A stretch of 46,063 bases of DNA from Planctomycetota bacterium (GTDB lineage: Bacteria; Planctomycetota; Planctomycetia; Gemmatales; Gemmataceae). The position numbers and the translations under genes are program-made. How positions within the stretch are numbered: position 1 is the first letter of the stretch; each line of letters begins with the position of its first letter. The stretch covers positions 1 to 46,063 of the forward strand of contig JACPZP010000119.1 of assembly GCA_016195405.1 (NCBI GenBank). The letters are read 5' to 3'. A model generated the notes under the pieces. The model ran no database searches, had not been told where the DNA came from, and was given only the letters and a program-made list of their open reading frames with translations. This document shows, one piece after another, positions 1 through 9,351 of the stretch.

Positions 1-57
1 CCGGCCCAAGCGCGGCTGGGGAAGGCGCGGACGCCTGCATTTGCCAAGGCCAAGTGA
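1..57 (+). CDS. Possible 3' end of a gene cut by the window edge
   Basis: The first frame is open from base 1 and ends in TGA at 55-57, giving an 18-residue Ala/Lys-rich tail (ends AFAKAK). It could be the C-terminus of a protein that starts before the window and converges on the secretin gene, whose stop is at 106-108. The piece is too short to identify and could be a chance open frame. Bases 58-105 between the two stops contain no clear feature. Confidence 0.25.
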   Translation, partial: PAQARLGKARTPAFAKAK

Positions 58-105
58 CGCTCACGCACCCGGTGGTGCACAAGAACGCGCAACCTAAAAG
101 AGCGA

Positions 106-3100
106 TTAGCGATTTCCGGGCCATCGGTTCAACTCCCTTCCTTGGGATGGATTGGCGGCTGGGGCGCTCGGCCCGGAAGCGTTCGGCGCGGTCGCATTGC
201 CGTCGATGAAGATGGGCGGCGGCACCGGTCCGTCATTGAAGAGTCGCGGCGCGCCCGCATTCGGTGAATTCGAACTCGGCAAGGCGGCATTTGGCAAGGC
301 GGCATTTGGCAAGGCGGCATTTGGCAAGGCGGCATTTGGCGCGTTCGTATTCATGATCGGCGGCAGCGCCGGCGCCGTCCGGCCAGCTGGGAACACAGCC
401 GGCGTCTGAAGATTCATGTTGGCCTGCGGATTCGAAGTGGCTTGCGGCATCATATAGGCTTGAGCATTCAAGCCGGTGTGCGTGACGACACCGCCTTGTT
501 GGCTCGAGATTCCTTGCGGAAGCAAGCCGGCCTGCGGGCCTCCGCTCCCGGAGAGGTTTTTGCCGGACGCATCCGGTACGCCGGGAACCTGCTTCGGCGC
601 GGGAGGGCCCTGCTGAAACTCGGGCATCTCCCAGATCGGCGTCGACATGCGGTTCAGGCCGAGCGGATCGCGGTCCGCGGCGTTGCCATGAATCCTGACC
701 ACGTCGCTCACGCACCAGTCGATCTTGCGAGCCTCCTCGGCCAAGATGCGTTTGCCGTCTTCAACGTTGCGTACGAGGTGCGGAGTCAAAACGATGATCA
801 ACTCCCGCTTTTCCTTGGTCTGCGTTCGATAGCGGAAGAGGGCGCCGACGCCGGGCAGATCGCCGAGCCACGGGATCTTGTTCTCGGTCCGCTGGTCGAT
901 CTTGGTCAAGAGGCCGCCGATGGCGACGGTTTCGCCGTCGGTGGCCGACACGGTGGTTTCCATCTGTTGAATGTTGAGGGCCGTGCCGGTCTGGCCGTTG
1001 CCCAACGGAAACGGCACCGGATCGAGCGACGAGACCTGCGGAAATACCCGCAGGAGGACGCGGCCGTCCGGGCTGATGCGCGGCGTAACTTGCAGGATGA
1101 CGCCGATTTGGCGGCGGTCGATGCTGTTGGTGATCACGCCGTTGGAGGTGGCCGTGCTGCCCGTGACGATGGGCACTTCCTTACCGACGTTGATGTACGC
1201 GGTCTGGTTGTCGAGCGCCATGATCTGCGGCCGGCTGAGAACATCGAGGCGGGACTGCACCTTGAGGGCGCGGATCAGGAGGGTGAAGGCGTCGCTGGCG
1301 GCGGAAAAGACGAAGCCGCCCACGCCGCTCGTCGGTGAAACGCGGCCGACGCCCAAGTTGCCCAGGCCCTGGTAACCGACGATCCCGGGCGACACGGCGG
1401 GATTGTTGCCGAGCGGGCTCGTGCTGTTGAAGTTGAAGCCGGGGAAGGCGACGCTGTTGAGCGAGTTGTTGACGGTGACGGGCCCTGAGAGCGACGGAAA
1501 GACGGTGGCGTTGGCGTTCGAGGTAAACGAGCTGGTGCCGCCGTTCGCGGGTATGACGCTGCGCTGGAAGAGCACGGGCGACTGCAAGCCGATTTCGACG
1601 CAGAACTCGTTGGAATCGTCGAGCGTCACTTCCGCCACCAAGACCTGGATGACCACCTGCAAGGGCACGGCATCGAGGACGCCGATCATGCGGACGATCT
1701 CGCTCATATACTGCGGCGAGGCATTGACCAGGATGGTGTTGCTGACGGGCTCGGCCGAGATGACCACGTCGCGGAGCATTTCCTGATAGGCTGTCCGCTG
1801 CCCAGCGGTCGTGTAGACGGTCATCGACTTGGTGAAGAAGTCGTTGAGGGCCAGGGCGACGTCGGCGGCGGCGGCGTTGTGCAGCTTGATCGCCTCCTTC
1901 ATGCGCATGCTGTCTTCGGTGGTTTCGAGCTTGTAGATGATGGACTCGATGACGTCGAGATCGTTGCGGCTGCCGGCGACGATGATGCTGTTGGTGCGGT
2001 CGTCGACGGTGAGGCGCAAATCGATGATCGGCGCGCCCTCCGGAGTGAAGCCGCCCACGGTGAGCTGCAAGGGCCGCGCTTGACCGAGCGTGGCGCCGAG
2101 CCCTCCGGGGAGAGCGCCGGGCAAGGCGCCGCCCGGAGCTCCCGGGAGGCCGCCGGTGCGCGTGCCCGTGGTTCCCAAGCCGCCCGAACCCAGAAAGAGC
2201 TGTTGCAGTTGCAGGGCGGTCTGCGAGGCGTCGGCTCTCTTGAGGGTGAAGATGTTGATCGAGGCGATGGCATTGGGGGGCGTGTCCAGTTCGCGCAACA
2301 GGGCGAGGACGAGCAGCATGGATTTCTGTGGCGCCGAAATGATCAAGCTGTTGGTGCGCGGATCGGAAGTGACGTGGATGTCTTCCAGGATGCCGCTTTC
2401 CAGGACCTTGCCGCCTTCCTTCTTGCTGGTGAAGAAGCGCAGCGAGCTGACCTTCGTGGTGCGCGTCGAAGTCGATTGACCGGCGCCCGCCGCGCCCAGC
2501 GCGCCGAGCCCGCCCGGGAACGCTCCGCCGCCCGGTACGGCACCGGGAAGCCCGGTCGTGGTTCCGGGGGTCGTGAGCGTGAAGCCGTCGGAGAGAGCGC
2601 GCACGAGCGTCAGGGCCAGGTCGTCGGCAACGGCGTTCCGCAAGGGAATAATGCGCAGGTCGTTGAGCGCCGACGACTCAGTGCTGTCGAGCTGCTCGAT
2701 CAGGCCGCGGATTTCCAGCAGGTCGGCCGGCGAGGCCTGCACGAAGACGCGGTTGACGCTGTCGTCATAGGTGACGCGAATTTGGTTCTGGGCCTTGGTT
2801 TCGCCATAGCGGTCGGCGAAGAAGCTGGTGATCAGGCCGGCCACGCGGGCCGCCCCCTGGCGCTTGAGCGCGAAAGGAACGGCGCGGCCGTCGGGACTTG
2901 GCAGTTGGTCCAAGCGATTGATTTCGCGGCGAATGTCCGGCATGCGCGAGCGCGCCGCGGCCACCAGGATGGCGTTTTGGCGCGGCAAGGGAATCAAGAC
3001 CAGCGAGGTCGCCGTGGCCTGCTGCGCCTGGGCGCCGAGGCCGGCCTGCGCCTGTCCGGGAAACTGGCCGATGGGCTGCGGCGCGCCCAATTGCGGCCCG

Positions 3101-6100
3101 GTGCCGGTGCGTGACGGCACCACTTGCGTGGTCGCATTCGGACCGACCACAACACGCGAAAAGAGCTGATTGAGGGTGCTCGTGACGCTGGTTGCGTCGG
3201 CGTAACGCAACGGGATGATGTTGATCTCCACCTCGGCGTTGGCGCCTTGCTGTTGAATGTACTCGATGATTTTGAGGGCCGCTTCCAGGTCGGCCGGGTT
3301 CTGGGCACGAATGACGATGATGCCAAGTTGTTCGAGCGCTTCGGCGGTCACCGGCAGGCGCGGCGCAATGACTTCGTCCTTGCCGGGCTGCCTCGGTTCG
3401 GGCCTGCCCTCCTTGGGCATTTCCTTGCCGCCCAACCCTTTGCCGCCGAACTCCTTACCGCCCAATTCCTGCGCGGTGAAGACGAACTGAGGTTGCTCTT
3501 GGCCGATGCCGTTCTGGCCAAAGGCATTCTGCACCGGCTGGCCTTGTTGGGCGCGCGCGACGCCGCCGGCGGGATGGATGAGAGGCTCGAGGGACGCCGG
3601 GACTTGGGCGCCTACGGCTTCGAGTTGTTGCGGGTCGAAAAGGATGCTCGTCTCAGAGATGTCCGTCCGAGGGTCGTCCATGACCCCACGTTCAAAAAAA
3701 TCGGACCCTCCAGGCGGCCGGTCCGGCATGCGCTGCCGTGGACCGATGCCTCCTCCGCCCTGGCCGAAGGGACGCTGCATGCCGCCGCCTCCCCCGCCGA
3801 ACCCACCTCCCCCGCCGCCGAAGCCTCCGCCGCCGCGGAATGGGTTGCCGCCAAACCCACCCCCGCCGATGCCGTCGCCGGGCCGGCGCACTTGTCTGCC
3901 CTGGAGCGCGTCGATGGCTTGTTGTACAAGAGTCGGATCGACGCCTTTGACGGAAACCACCTTGACCGTTTGCCGTGAATCCGAGGCGGCGATCTCAAGT
4001 TGTTTGACGAGCTTGTCTATGTCCTCGTACATCGGCGTCGGGCAGGCGACGATCAGGCTGTTGCTCTTGTCGTCGACGCCCACCGAAAGGGTCACCCCCT
4101 TGGGATTGCCATTGGCGTCGATATTCTGTTGCTGCCCGCGGGCAGCGGCGAAGCCGAAGCCGAACGGGCCGCCGAAGCCGCCGACGGTGCGGCCATTGTT
4201 GTTCATGCTCTCGCGGTAGACGTCTTTAATGACGTTGGCGACGTCGGTGGCGTTGGCATACTTGAGCGGGCCAATGGTGAAGGTCTTAATGGTATTATTG
4301 GAGTCCGGGTTCGGTGCATCGATGGCATCGCGCAAGAGCCGGCGAATGGTGAGCATGTCGAGCGGGTTGGCCTTGACCAACAGCGAGTTGGTGGTGGAAT
4401 CGGCGACGACGCGAACGGATTCCTTGCGTGCGGGAGTCTGATTGCCGCCGCCTCCGCCGCCGAAGAAGCCCCCGCCCCCGCCGAAGCCGCCGGGACCGCC
4501 TCCGCCGAAACCGCCCGGACCGCCCCCGCCGAAACCGCCGGGACCGAAATTCCTGCGGTTGCCGCCTTGGTTGTCCTGCTTGGAGCCGTTGAACAATTCA
4601 TCGATGACTTTGGCCGCTTCGACCGCGCTGGCGTTCTTCAGGCGGATGTACTGGAAATCGCCCGCGCCGGCCGGCGTCTGCGTGAAGAGGCGAATCAGCT
4701 CGCCCGCCAGCTTCAGGGCATCCGGATCGTCGCTCTGCACGATCACCTGATTGCCGAAGGCAGTGATCGTGATCGGCGCGCCTTGGGTTTTCTTCTGCTC
4801 TTGCTTTTCACCCTTCTTTTCGCCTTGATCGGCCAATTGCTTCCCGCCCGGGAAAGAAATCTCCTGCAGATCCTTGCGTTCGATCTTCTTCGGCTGAGGC
4901 GTCTCATCGTTCTTTGGAGCCGGCCGCCTGTCTTCGATATCGCCCGGATTTACCACGCGGAGGGGGTTCTCGGGGCGCATCTGCCTGAACATGTTGCCCA
5001 GCGCCTCGGCCATGGTCGCGCCGCTACCCTCCTTGTCGAGCCGATAGATGCGCAGGGTGCCGGCCTGGGCCTGGGGCGATTCGCCGATGGCTCCGATGGC
5101 GGCCTTGACGTCATCGATCTGGTCCTGGGTGCCTTTGACGATGATCACGTTCTGCCCCGAATCCTCGCCGATGAAAGGGGCGCCGTTCTTGGAATCGGGG
5201 AACATGCTCGCCAGGATGTCGGAGGTCCGTTTGCTGTCGAGGTAAGTCAGGACGATGCGCTCGAATTTGCTGGCGATGGGTCGCCATCCTTCGTCGAGCT
5301 TCTGGGCAATGTCGAGCTGGACTTCGGGAAAGGCCAGCACCATGAGCTGGTTGTTGCCGATGGGGGCGATGCGGACGCTCGCCTCCTGGCCCTTGTAGAC
5401 CTCCATGAGCGTCTTGGCGACGTCAACGGCGTTGCCGGCCTTGACAGGATAGCGCTGCAGCACCGGAGTGCCGGGAACGACCAAGGGAATCGTGCCCACG
5501 TCGAGCTTGGCCATCAGCGCCTTGGCCTGCGCGATCTTGTCGGGCGGGCCGTTGACGTGGATCGTGTTGCTCTTCTCATCCGAGGTGACGTAGTAAAAGC
5601 GCATCCGCGTGTTAGGCTTGCGGGTCTCGCCGTCCTTGCCTTTGCCGCCGGTCAAAACTTCAACGATTTGCTTGGGGTCGCCCAAGAATTCCTTGAGCTT
5701 CGTTTCCGCTTCTTTGGCGCGAATGTACTTGCACGTGTGCGACCACGTCTCCGCACGGAGACCGCTCTTTTCCTGGTCTTCAATGTCATCGATTACCTTC
5801 AAGATTCGCCTGACATTGCCGGCGGTGTCCTGCATCACCAGCTTGTTGGTCTGCACAAGCGGCACCACCTTGGCGAACGGCCCCATCATCTTCTTGAACT
5901 CGACGGCATAATCGTCGACATTGAACGCAGTCGGTGAGACGACAACGGAGACAATCTCGGACTTGCCGTACTTGTCGAGTTCTTCGCGCTTGATCCGCGG
6001 CACCAATTCCGGCTTGATGTCTTCGTCGGCGGGCACCAGCGTAAGCGTCGTTGGGGTTCGGATGATGATATGCGGATTCTTCGATGCCAGTAAGTTGGCG

Positions 6101-6387
6101 TTGATTAAGTCGATGACCTCGCCCATGGTGTACTTCTTGCCCGGCGGGGCAATGAAATTGAAGGTGCCGGTCGGCGCACGCGCTCCTGTCCACGGCAGAC
6201 CGGTGTGCTCCGAGAGCCATTCGATGACGTTGGCCCATGGCTTGTCGCGCATTTCGAAAAGGATCGGTTCATCCTTTTTGTCGGAGGCTTTGTCGCCCTT
6301 GGCCGGCGATTGCGCGGACAGGCCGGCAAACGGCAGCGCGCCGCCCGCAAGCAGAGCCACAACGAGAAGACGTTTCACTGCTCGCAT
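106..6387 (-). CDS. gspD: Giant type II secretion secretin (GspD-like, 2093 aa)
   Basis: Outer-membrane secretin through which T2SS substrates leave the periplasm. The start is placed at the ATG at 6385-6387, preceded by GGGGGATTCTC; it opens a signal peptide (MRAVKRLLVVALLAGG). An upstream in-frame ATG would add 24 residues ahead of that signal and is unlikely. After an N0/STN-like domain come about 13 repeats of an N1-type secretin module, each with a strand such as 'INIIPLRYADA' and a second such as 'NSLIVACPTPM'. The C-terminal secretin barrel domain lies at about residues 1580-1870, starting near VVIQVLVAEVTL and containing VPIVTGS and ETVAIGGLL. Two Gly/Phe-rich linkers (DNA about 4440-4560 and 3770-3900) and a 220-residue Asn/Pro/Ala-rich tail with PNAAL repeats are unusual. 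Typical GspD is about 650-750 residues, so this one is roughly three times as long. It is the last gene of the operon, separated from gspM by 228 bases. Confidence 0.93.
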   Translation of the reverse strand: MRAVKRLLVVALLAGGALPFAGLSAQSPAKGDKASDKKDEPILFEMRDKPWANVIEWLSEHTGLPWTGARAPTGTFNFIAPPGKKYTMGEVIDLINANLLASKNPHIIIRTPTTLTLVPADEDIKPELVPRIKREELDKYGKSEIVSVVVSPTAFNVDDYAVEFKKMMGPFAKVVPLVQTNKLVMQDTAGNVRRILKVIDDIEDQEKSGLRAETWSHTCKYIRAKEAETKLKEFLGDPKQIVEVLTGGKGKDGETRKPNTRMRFYYVTSDEKSNTIHVNGPPDKIAQAKALMAKLDVGTIPLVVPGTPVLQRYPVKAGNAVDVAKTLMEVYKGQEASVRIAPIGNNQLMVLAFPEVQLDIAQKLDEGWRPIASKFERIVLTYLDSKRTSDILASMFPDSKNGAPFIGEDSGQNVIIVKGTQDQIDDVKAAIGAIGESPQAQAGTLRIYRLDKEGSGATMAEALGNMFRQMRPENPLRVVNPGDIEDRRPAPKNDETPQPKKIERKDLQEISFPGGKQLADQGEKKGEKQEQKKTQGAPITITAFGNQVIVQSDDPDALKLAGELIRLFTQTPAGAGDFQYIRLKNASAVEAAKVIDELFNGSKQDNQGGNRRNFGPGGFGGGGPGGFGGGGPGGFGGGGGFFGGGGGGNQTPARKESVRVVADSTTNSLLVKANPLDMLTIRRLLRDAIDAPNPDSNNTIKTFTIGPLKYANATDVANVIKDVYRESMNNNGRTVGGFGGPFGFGFAAARGQQQNIDANGNPKGVTLSVGVDDKSNSLIVACPTPMYEDIDKLVKQLEIAASDSRQTVKVVSVKGVDPTLVQQAIDALQGRQVRRPGDGIGGGGFGGNPFRGGGGFGGGGGGFGGGGGGMQRPFGQGGGGIGPRQRMPDRPPGGSDFFERGVMDDPRTDISETSILFDPQQLEAVGAQVPASLEPLIHPAGGVARAQQGQPVQNAFGQNGIGQEQPQFVFTAQELGGKEFGGKGLGGKEMPKEGRPEPRQPGKDEVIAPRLPVTAEALEQLGIIVIRAQNPADLEAALKIIEYIQQQGANAEVEINIIPLRYADATSVTSTLNQLFSRVVVGPNATTQVVPSRTGTGPQLGAPQPIGQFPGQAQAGLGAQAQQATATSLVLIPLPRQNAILVAAARSRMPDIRREINRLDQLPSPDGRAVPFALKRQGAARVAGLITSFFADRYGETKAQNQIRVTYDDSVNRVFVQASPADLLEIRGLIEQLDSTESSALNDLRIIPLRNAVADDLALTLVRALSDGFTLTTPGTTTGLPGAVPGGGAFPGGLGALGAAGAGQSTSTRTTKVSSLRFFTSKKEGGKVLESGILEDIHVTSDPRTNSLIISAPQKSMLLVLALLRELDTPPNAIASINIFTLKRADASQTALQLQQLFLGSGGLGTTGTRTGGLPGAPGGALPGALPGGLGATLGQARPLQLTVGGFTPEGAPIIDLRLTVDDRTNSIIVAGSRNDLDVIESIIYKLETTEDSMRMKEAIKLHNAAAADVALALNDFFTKSMTVYTTAGQRTAYQEMLRDVVISAEPVSNTILVNASPQYMSEIVRMIGVLDAVPLQVVIQVLVAEVTLDDSNEFCVEIGLQSPVLFQRSVIPANGGTSSFTSNANATVFPSLSGPVTVNNSLNSVAFPGFNFNSTSPLGNNPAVSPGIVGYQGLGNLGVGRVSPTSGVGGFVFSAASDAFTLLIRALKVQSRLDVLSRPQIMALDNQTAYINVGKEVPIVTGSTATSNGVITNSIDRRQIGVILQVTPRISPDGRVLLRVFPQVSSLDPVPFPLGNGQTGTALNIQQMETTVSATDGETVAIGGLLTKIDQRTENKIPWLGDLPGVGALFRYRTQTKEKRELIIVLTPHLVRNVEDGKRILAEEARKIDWCVSDVVRIHGNAADRDPLGLNRMSTPIWEMPEFQQGPPAPKQVPGVPDASGKNLSGSGGPQAGLLPQGISSQQGGVVTHTGLNAQAYMMPQATSNPQANMNLQTPAVFPAGRTAPALPPIMNTNAPNAALPNAALPNAALPNAALPSSNSPNAGAPRLFNDGPVPPPIFIDGNATAPNASGPSAPAANPSQGRELNRWPGNR
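281..340. repeat. Four exact 15-bp tandem repeats in the gspD tail
   Basis: The unit aaggcggcatttggc is repeated four times without a mismatch. On the minus strand it encodes consecutive PNAAL units in the extended C-terminal tail of the secretin. The unit length is a multiple of three, so copy-number change would keep the frame. Confidence 0.95.
4440..4560. repeat. Gly-rich low-complexity repeat inside gspD
   Basis: Repeated ccgccgaaaccgcc(c/g)ggaccgcc units encode GGFGGGGPGG repeats on the minus strand. They form a flexible linker inside one secretin N-type module. A similar Gly-rich stretch lies at about 3770-3900. Confidence 0.85.
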
Positions 6388-6615
6388 GAGAATCCCCCGG
6401 TCTCTATGGGCGGCCGCGAATCCTGGTCTGGACTTCCCCCGCGGCGATTGCGTATGCATCCGAAGACGGAGGACCGCCCTCGGCTTGGCGCTTTTTTAGG
6501 CTCGAATCGGTCACGGCTCCATAGCCGAAACAGGGAAAAAATAAAGGCTAGTTCACGCCCCTTAGTTATTTTTAATCGAAGCCGGCAACTTATGCAAATG
6601 AGGAAAGAAAAGAAG
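6388..6615. other. Gap between gspM and gspD
   Basis: This 228-base stretch is the only long gap in the downstream part of the T2SS operon. It is more AT-rich near 6540-6600. I see no convincing gene in it. It could hold a separate promoter or leader for gspD, but no clear -35/-10 pair stands out. Confidence 0.4.
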
Positions 6616-7824
6616 TTATCGTCTCTTGCCGGATTTCTTCTTCGCCTCGATTTTCGTTGCTTGCTCCAGATTGCGCAGCTCCTCGTAGAAGGTCTCCAAA
6701 ATGCCGGCCTCCTTGAGTTCGCTGTCCTTGAGCGCTCGGCGCATGGCCTGGTCAAATGTGTCACCGATATGGATGGCGTAGGCGTCCTCGCCGACCATGA
6801 AATAGACGTCGCGCTGGGCGACCTTGAGCACTTTGCCTCTTAAGACCTCTTCACTCGTGTTCGGGTCGAGCAACCGAAAGTGCTGGAAGCCTTTTTCCGT
6901 ACCGATGCGCGTCTCCCGGAATCCTTCCAGCGGGTTGAACAAATGCGCTTCCTTGGAAGTCGGCGTCGTCGAGACAAGCTTCACGAACGAACGCGGATCG
7001 GGTCCGGGCGGAATCGTCATTTTCGGCGACAGGATTTCACCGGCAAAAATGTTGCGGTCCTCCAGATACGCGTACTCACGCCCGCCGGATTCTTGGGCAA
7101 GCTTTCGCTGCGCCAAAGGCCCGGTCGGTCCGACCGCCCAGGCGGCCATGCCCCAACCGATGGGCGCCCGTGTCATCCCTGCGAGAACGTCGACAATGGC
7201 CAGACGAGAGTCAGGCGCCAGCAGATGGTCGCTGTACCGATGGGCGTTGTTTACGATCATGGCCTCCACAACCATCTGGTATCCCAGCCGCGGGTTGGGA
7301 TCCTTGCCTTCCTTGTCTTTTTGGTCGAGACGGTCGAGCGTGAGCGACTTCACGCGGTGCATGAGCGGCGTCTGCTGAAACGACTGCAACGCGTGAACGA
7401 GCTGGGTCAACGTGCCCTTGCCGCGAACGCTGAAAGTGAGCGTGATGTGTCCGGATTTCTTCGTCTGTGCGCCCGAGGGAGCGGCCTTCGCTTCCCATGG
7501 GTCCGGCGCCTTGAACTCGTCAATGGTCAGCGCGCTCTGCCGCAGGAGCAGATTGCTCAAGTACTGGCTGTATTCGGTGGCGGCCCGGTCGGGATTGGCA
7601 GGCAGGCTGCGCGGCTGCCATTTGTCGAGCAGTTGCCGCTTGCCGAATTGCACGCGGGTGAAGTCCCTTTCCTTGTCGTCGACGTCGTCTTCCAGGGCGG
7701 CAATCTGCCGGTTGTAGTCGCGCAACGGGGCCAACACCCAGGAATTGAGCAGGTAATAGCAGCCGCCGACCCCAACGATGGCTCCGACGATGGCAACAAC
7801 AAAGGCGCGCTCGCGTTGAGTCAT
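6616..7824 (-). CDS. gspM: GspM/PilO-like inner-membrane protein with C-terminal extension
   Basis: A 402-residue protein beginning with a short cytoplasmic segment and one membrane helix (about residues 9-32, containing VVAIVGAIVGVGGCYYLL). A coiled-coil-like region follows (about 35-75), then a GspM/PilO-like periplasmic domain to about residue 230. The last about 140 residues include VLKVAQRDVYFMVGEDAYAI and resemble the small beta domains of GspC or PilP, so a PilO-PilP or GspM-GspC type fusion is possible. That part is inference. The start ATG overlaps the stop of the upstream gene (ATGA at 7821-7824), indicating translational coupling. GspM normally partners GspL in the inner-membrane platform. 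Confidence 0.7.
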   Translation of the reverse strand: MTQRERAFVVAIVGAIVGVGGCYYLLNSWVLAPLRDYNRQIAALEDDVDDKERDFTRVQFGKRQLLDKWQPRSLPANPDRAATEYSQYLSNLLLRQSALTIDEFKAPDPWEAKAAPSGAQTKKSGHITLTFSVRGKGTLTQLVHALQSFQQTPLMHRVKSLTLDRLDQKDKEGKDPNPRLGYQMVVEAMIVNNAHRYSDHLLAPDSRLAIVDVLAGMTRAPIGWGMAAWAVGPTGPLAQRKLAQESGGREYAYLEDRNIFAGEILSPKMTIPPGPDPRSFVKLVSTTPTSKEAHLFNPLEGFRETRIGTEKGFQHFRLLDPNTSEEVLRGKVLKVAQRDVYFMVGEDAYAIHIGDTFDQAMRRALKDSELKEAGILETFYEELRNLEQATKIEAKKKSGKRR

Positions 7825-9323
7825 GGCGCGCCTCCATCGTCGAAGTTGAACTCGGATTCCTTGGGCGCTTTGGGTCGGGCGACGGGCGCGACCCGCGCGA
7901 TCTTCTTGTCGGCGGCCTGGGGGGCCAGGTCGATGAAGATCTGGAATTTCCCCTCCCCCTTGGTGTGGACCATGGCCGCCCGCAGATGCGGATCGCGGTT
8001 CAACGACCCCACGAAGTCATAAAGCAAGGCGTCGTCCTTGGGATCGCCGACCACTTGGAGCACGATGCGGCCGACGTTCCGATCCTTGGTGTTCTTCTTC
8101 GCAGTAGGATTGGCCAGCACCTGGTTGACGCGCAGGCCGACCTTGTGCGGGAAACGCTCGCTCAAATCGTAAAACTCGTCGAGCCAGGGGATGGAGGCTT
8201 GCTCCCACTCCTTGAGGGCGTCGATGTCGACGCGGTCCTGCCCCAGCGCCTTGAGCTTGGCTTCCACTTCGGTGCGGGCGCCGCTCAACTCGGCCACTTT
8301 GGCGCGCTTGCCAGCCATCACGCGATTGGCATAGACGCCGCCGAAGATCAGCATCACGGCGGCGGCAACGGCGGCGAGCACTCCGACTCGCTTCCGCGAG
8401 TTAACCGGCGCTTTTGGCTCTTTCGGCGCCGCCAGATTGACCGGCAGTTTGCCGGCTTGGCCCCAGAGGTGCAGCAAGCCGATTCCCGTCAGGCTGGCGC
8501 CGCGCTCCTTAGCCGGCACCGACGCGTCCTCCGCGCTAAACGCATCGAGCTGGTGAACGGGAATGCCGAGCGTTTCGTGGAGCGTCTGAAAAAGTGCAGC
8601 GTTTTCGCCATTGCCGGCCAGGAAGAACGCTTGAGCGTGCAGCTCCTTCTGAGCGGCGAAAACCGCCAGCGAGCGCTTGATTTCGCCGGCCAACGTCGGT
8701 CCCACGGAAAGCGCGCGGGCTAGAAGGACCGTCTGGCCGCGCAGAATCGCCAGATCGGCCCAGCGCGGCCCGACCGAGGCGACCGCGTCGATCATTCCCA
8801 AGGGCACGGTGCCGCGGCGCATGCGATCGAGCGCCCCCGCCATGCCCATGGGCCGAGGCGCGACCGCGGCCAGCTTCAGGCCGGCGCCCTTGCACAGTCC
8901 TTGCAAGCTCCGCAGGATTTCCTTGCGGACGACGACGGCCATCGCCACGCATTCGACGATGACCCGGTCGTCGGTCATCGGCGTGTAATCAATGACGACG
9001 TCGTCGGGAGATTCGGAAAGCTCCTTGGCCGTTTGGAAACGCACAAGCGCCGGTTCGTCGGAAGCGGGCACGGGCGGATGGTGAATTTCCTTCAGGATGA
9101 CCCGGTCCCTGCCGATGGACGCGAGCACCGGCGCCGCTCCGATTCCGGCGGCCTTGAGCGCCTCGCGCAACTTCCGTCCCAAGCCTTCTGCGGACGCTGG
9201 AGTCAAGCTCTGGGGCAACGCCCAAGTCAGAACCTGCTCGACGCGCGCGCCCTTCCGCCCCGCCGACCCTGCGACGATGTGCAATTGCTGCTGTTCCCAG
9301 TCGATCGCCAAGTAACGCGCCAA
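7821..9323 (-). CDS. PilM-PilN-like fusion acting as GspL
   Basis: A 500-residue protein. The N-terminal about 300 residues, beginning ARYLAIDWEQQQLHIVAG, look like the actin-fold cytoplasmic domain of PilM/GspL. A single membrane helix (about 318-337, GVLAAVAAAVMLIFGG) is followed by a coiled coil and a PilN-like periplasmic domain. In T4P systems PilM and PilN are separate, while GspL combines the two roles, as here. The start codon is TTG at 9321-9323 with GGGAGA upstream at suitable spacing; it precedes the conserved AIDW strand. It sits directly between gspK and gspM and would anchor the GspE ATPase to the membrane. Confidence 0.78.
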   Translation of the reverse strand: MARYLAIDWEQQQLHIVAGSAGRKGARVEQVLTWALPQSLTPASAEGLGRKLREALKAAGIGAAPVLASIGRDRVILKEIHHPPVPASDEPALVRFQTAKELSESPDDVVIDYTPMTDDRVIVECVAMAVVVRKEILRSLQGLCKGAGLKLAAVAPRPMGMAGALDRMRRGTVPLGMIDAVASVGPRWADLAILRGQTVLLARALSVGPTLAGEIKRSLAVFAAQKELHAQAFFLAGNGENAALFQTLHETLGIPVHQLDAFSAEDASVPAKERGASLTGIGLLHLWGQAGKLPVNLAAPKEPKAPVNSRKRVGVLAAVAAAVMLIFGGVYANRVMAGKRAKVAELSGARTEVEAKLKALGQDRVDIDALKEWEQASIPWLDEFYDLSERFPHKVGLRVNQVLANPTAKKNTKDRNVGRIVLQVVGDPKDDALLYDFVGSLNRDPHLRAAMVHTKGEGKFQIFIDLAPQAADKKIARVAPVARPKAPKESEFNFDDGGAP

Positions 9324-9351
9324 GGATGCTTCTCCCAGTTGCCACTAACCT

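Noticed and set aside
281..340. Short tandem repeats as a CRISPR array
   Set aside because: Units are contiguous 15-mers without spacers and lie in frame in gspD.
1879..3114. 411-codon plus-strand frame opposite gspD
   Set aside because: Composition is a mirror of the secretin repeats; no domain recognised.
4000..5937. 645-codon open frame on the plus strand opposite gspD
   Set aside because: It is antisense to the secretin and open because of GC-rich codon bias. No recognisable motif, signal or ribosome site.
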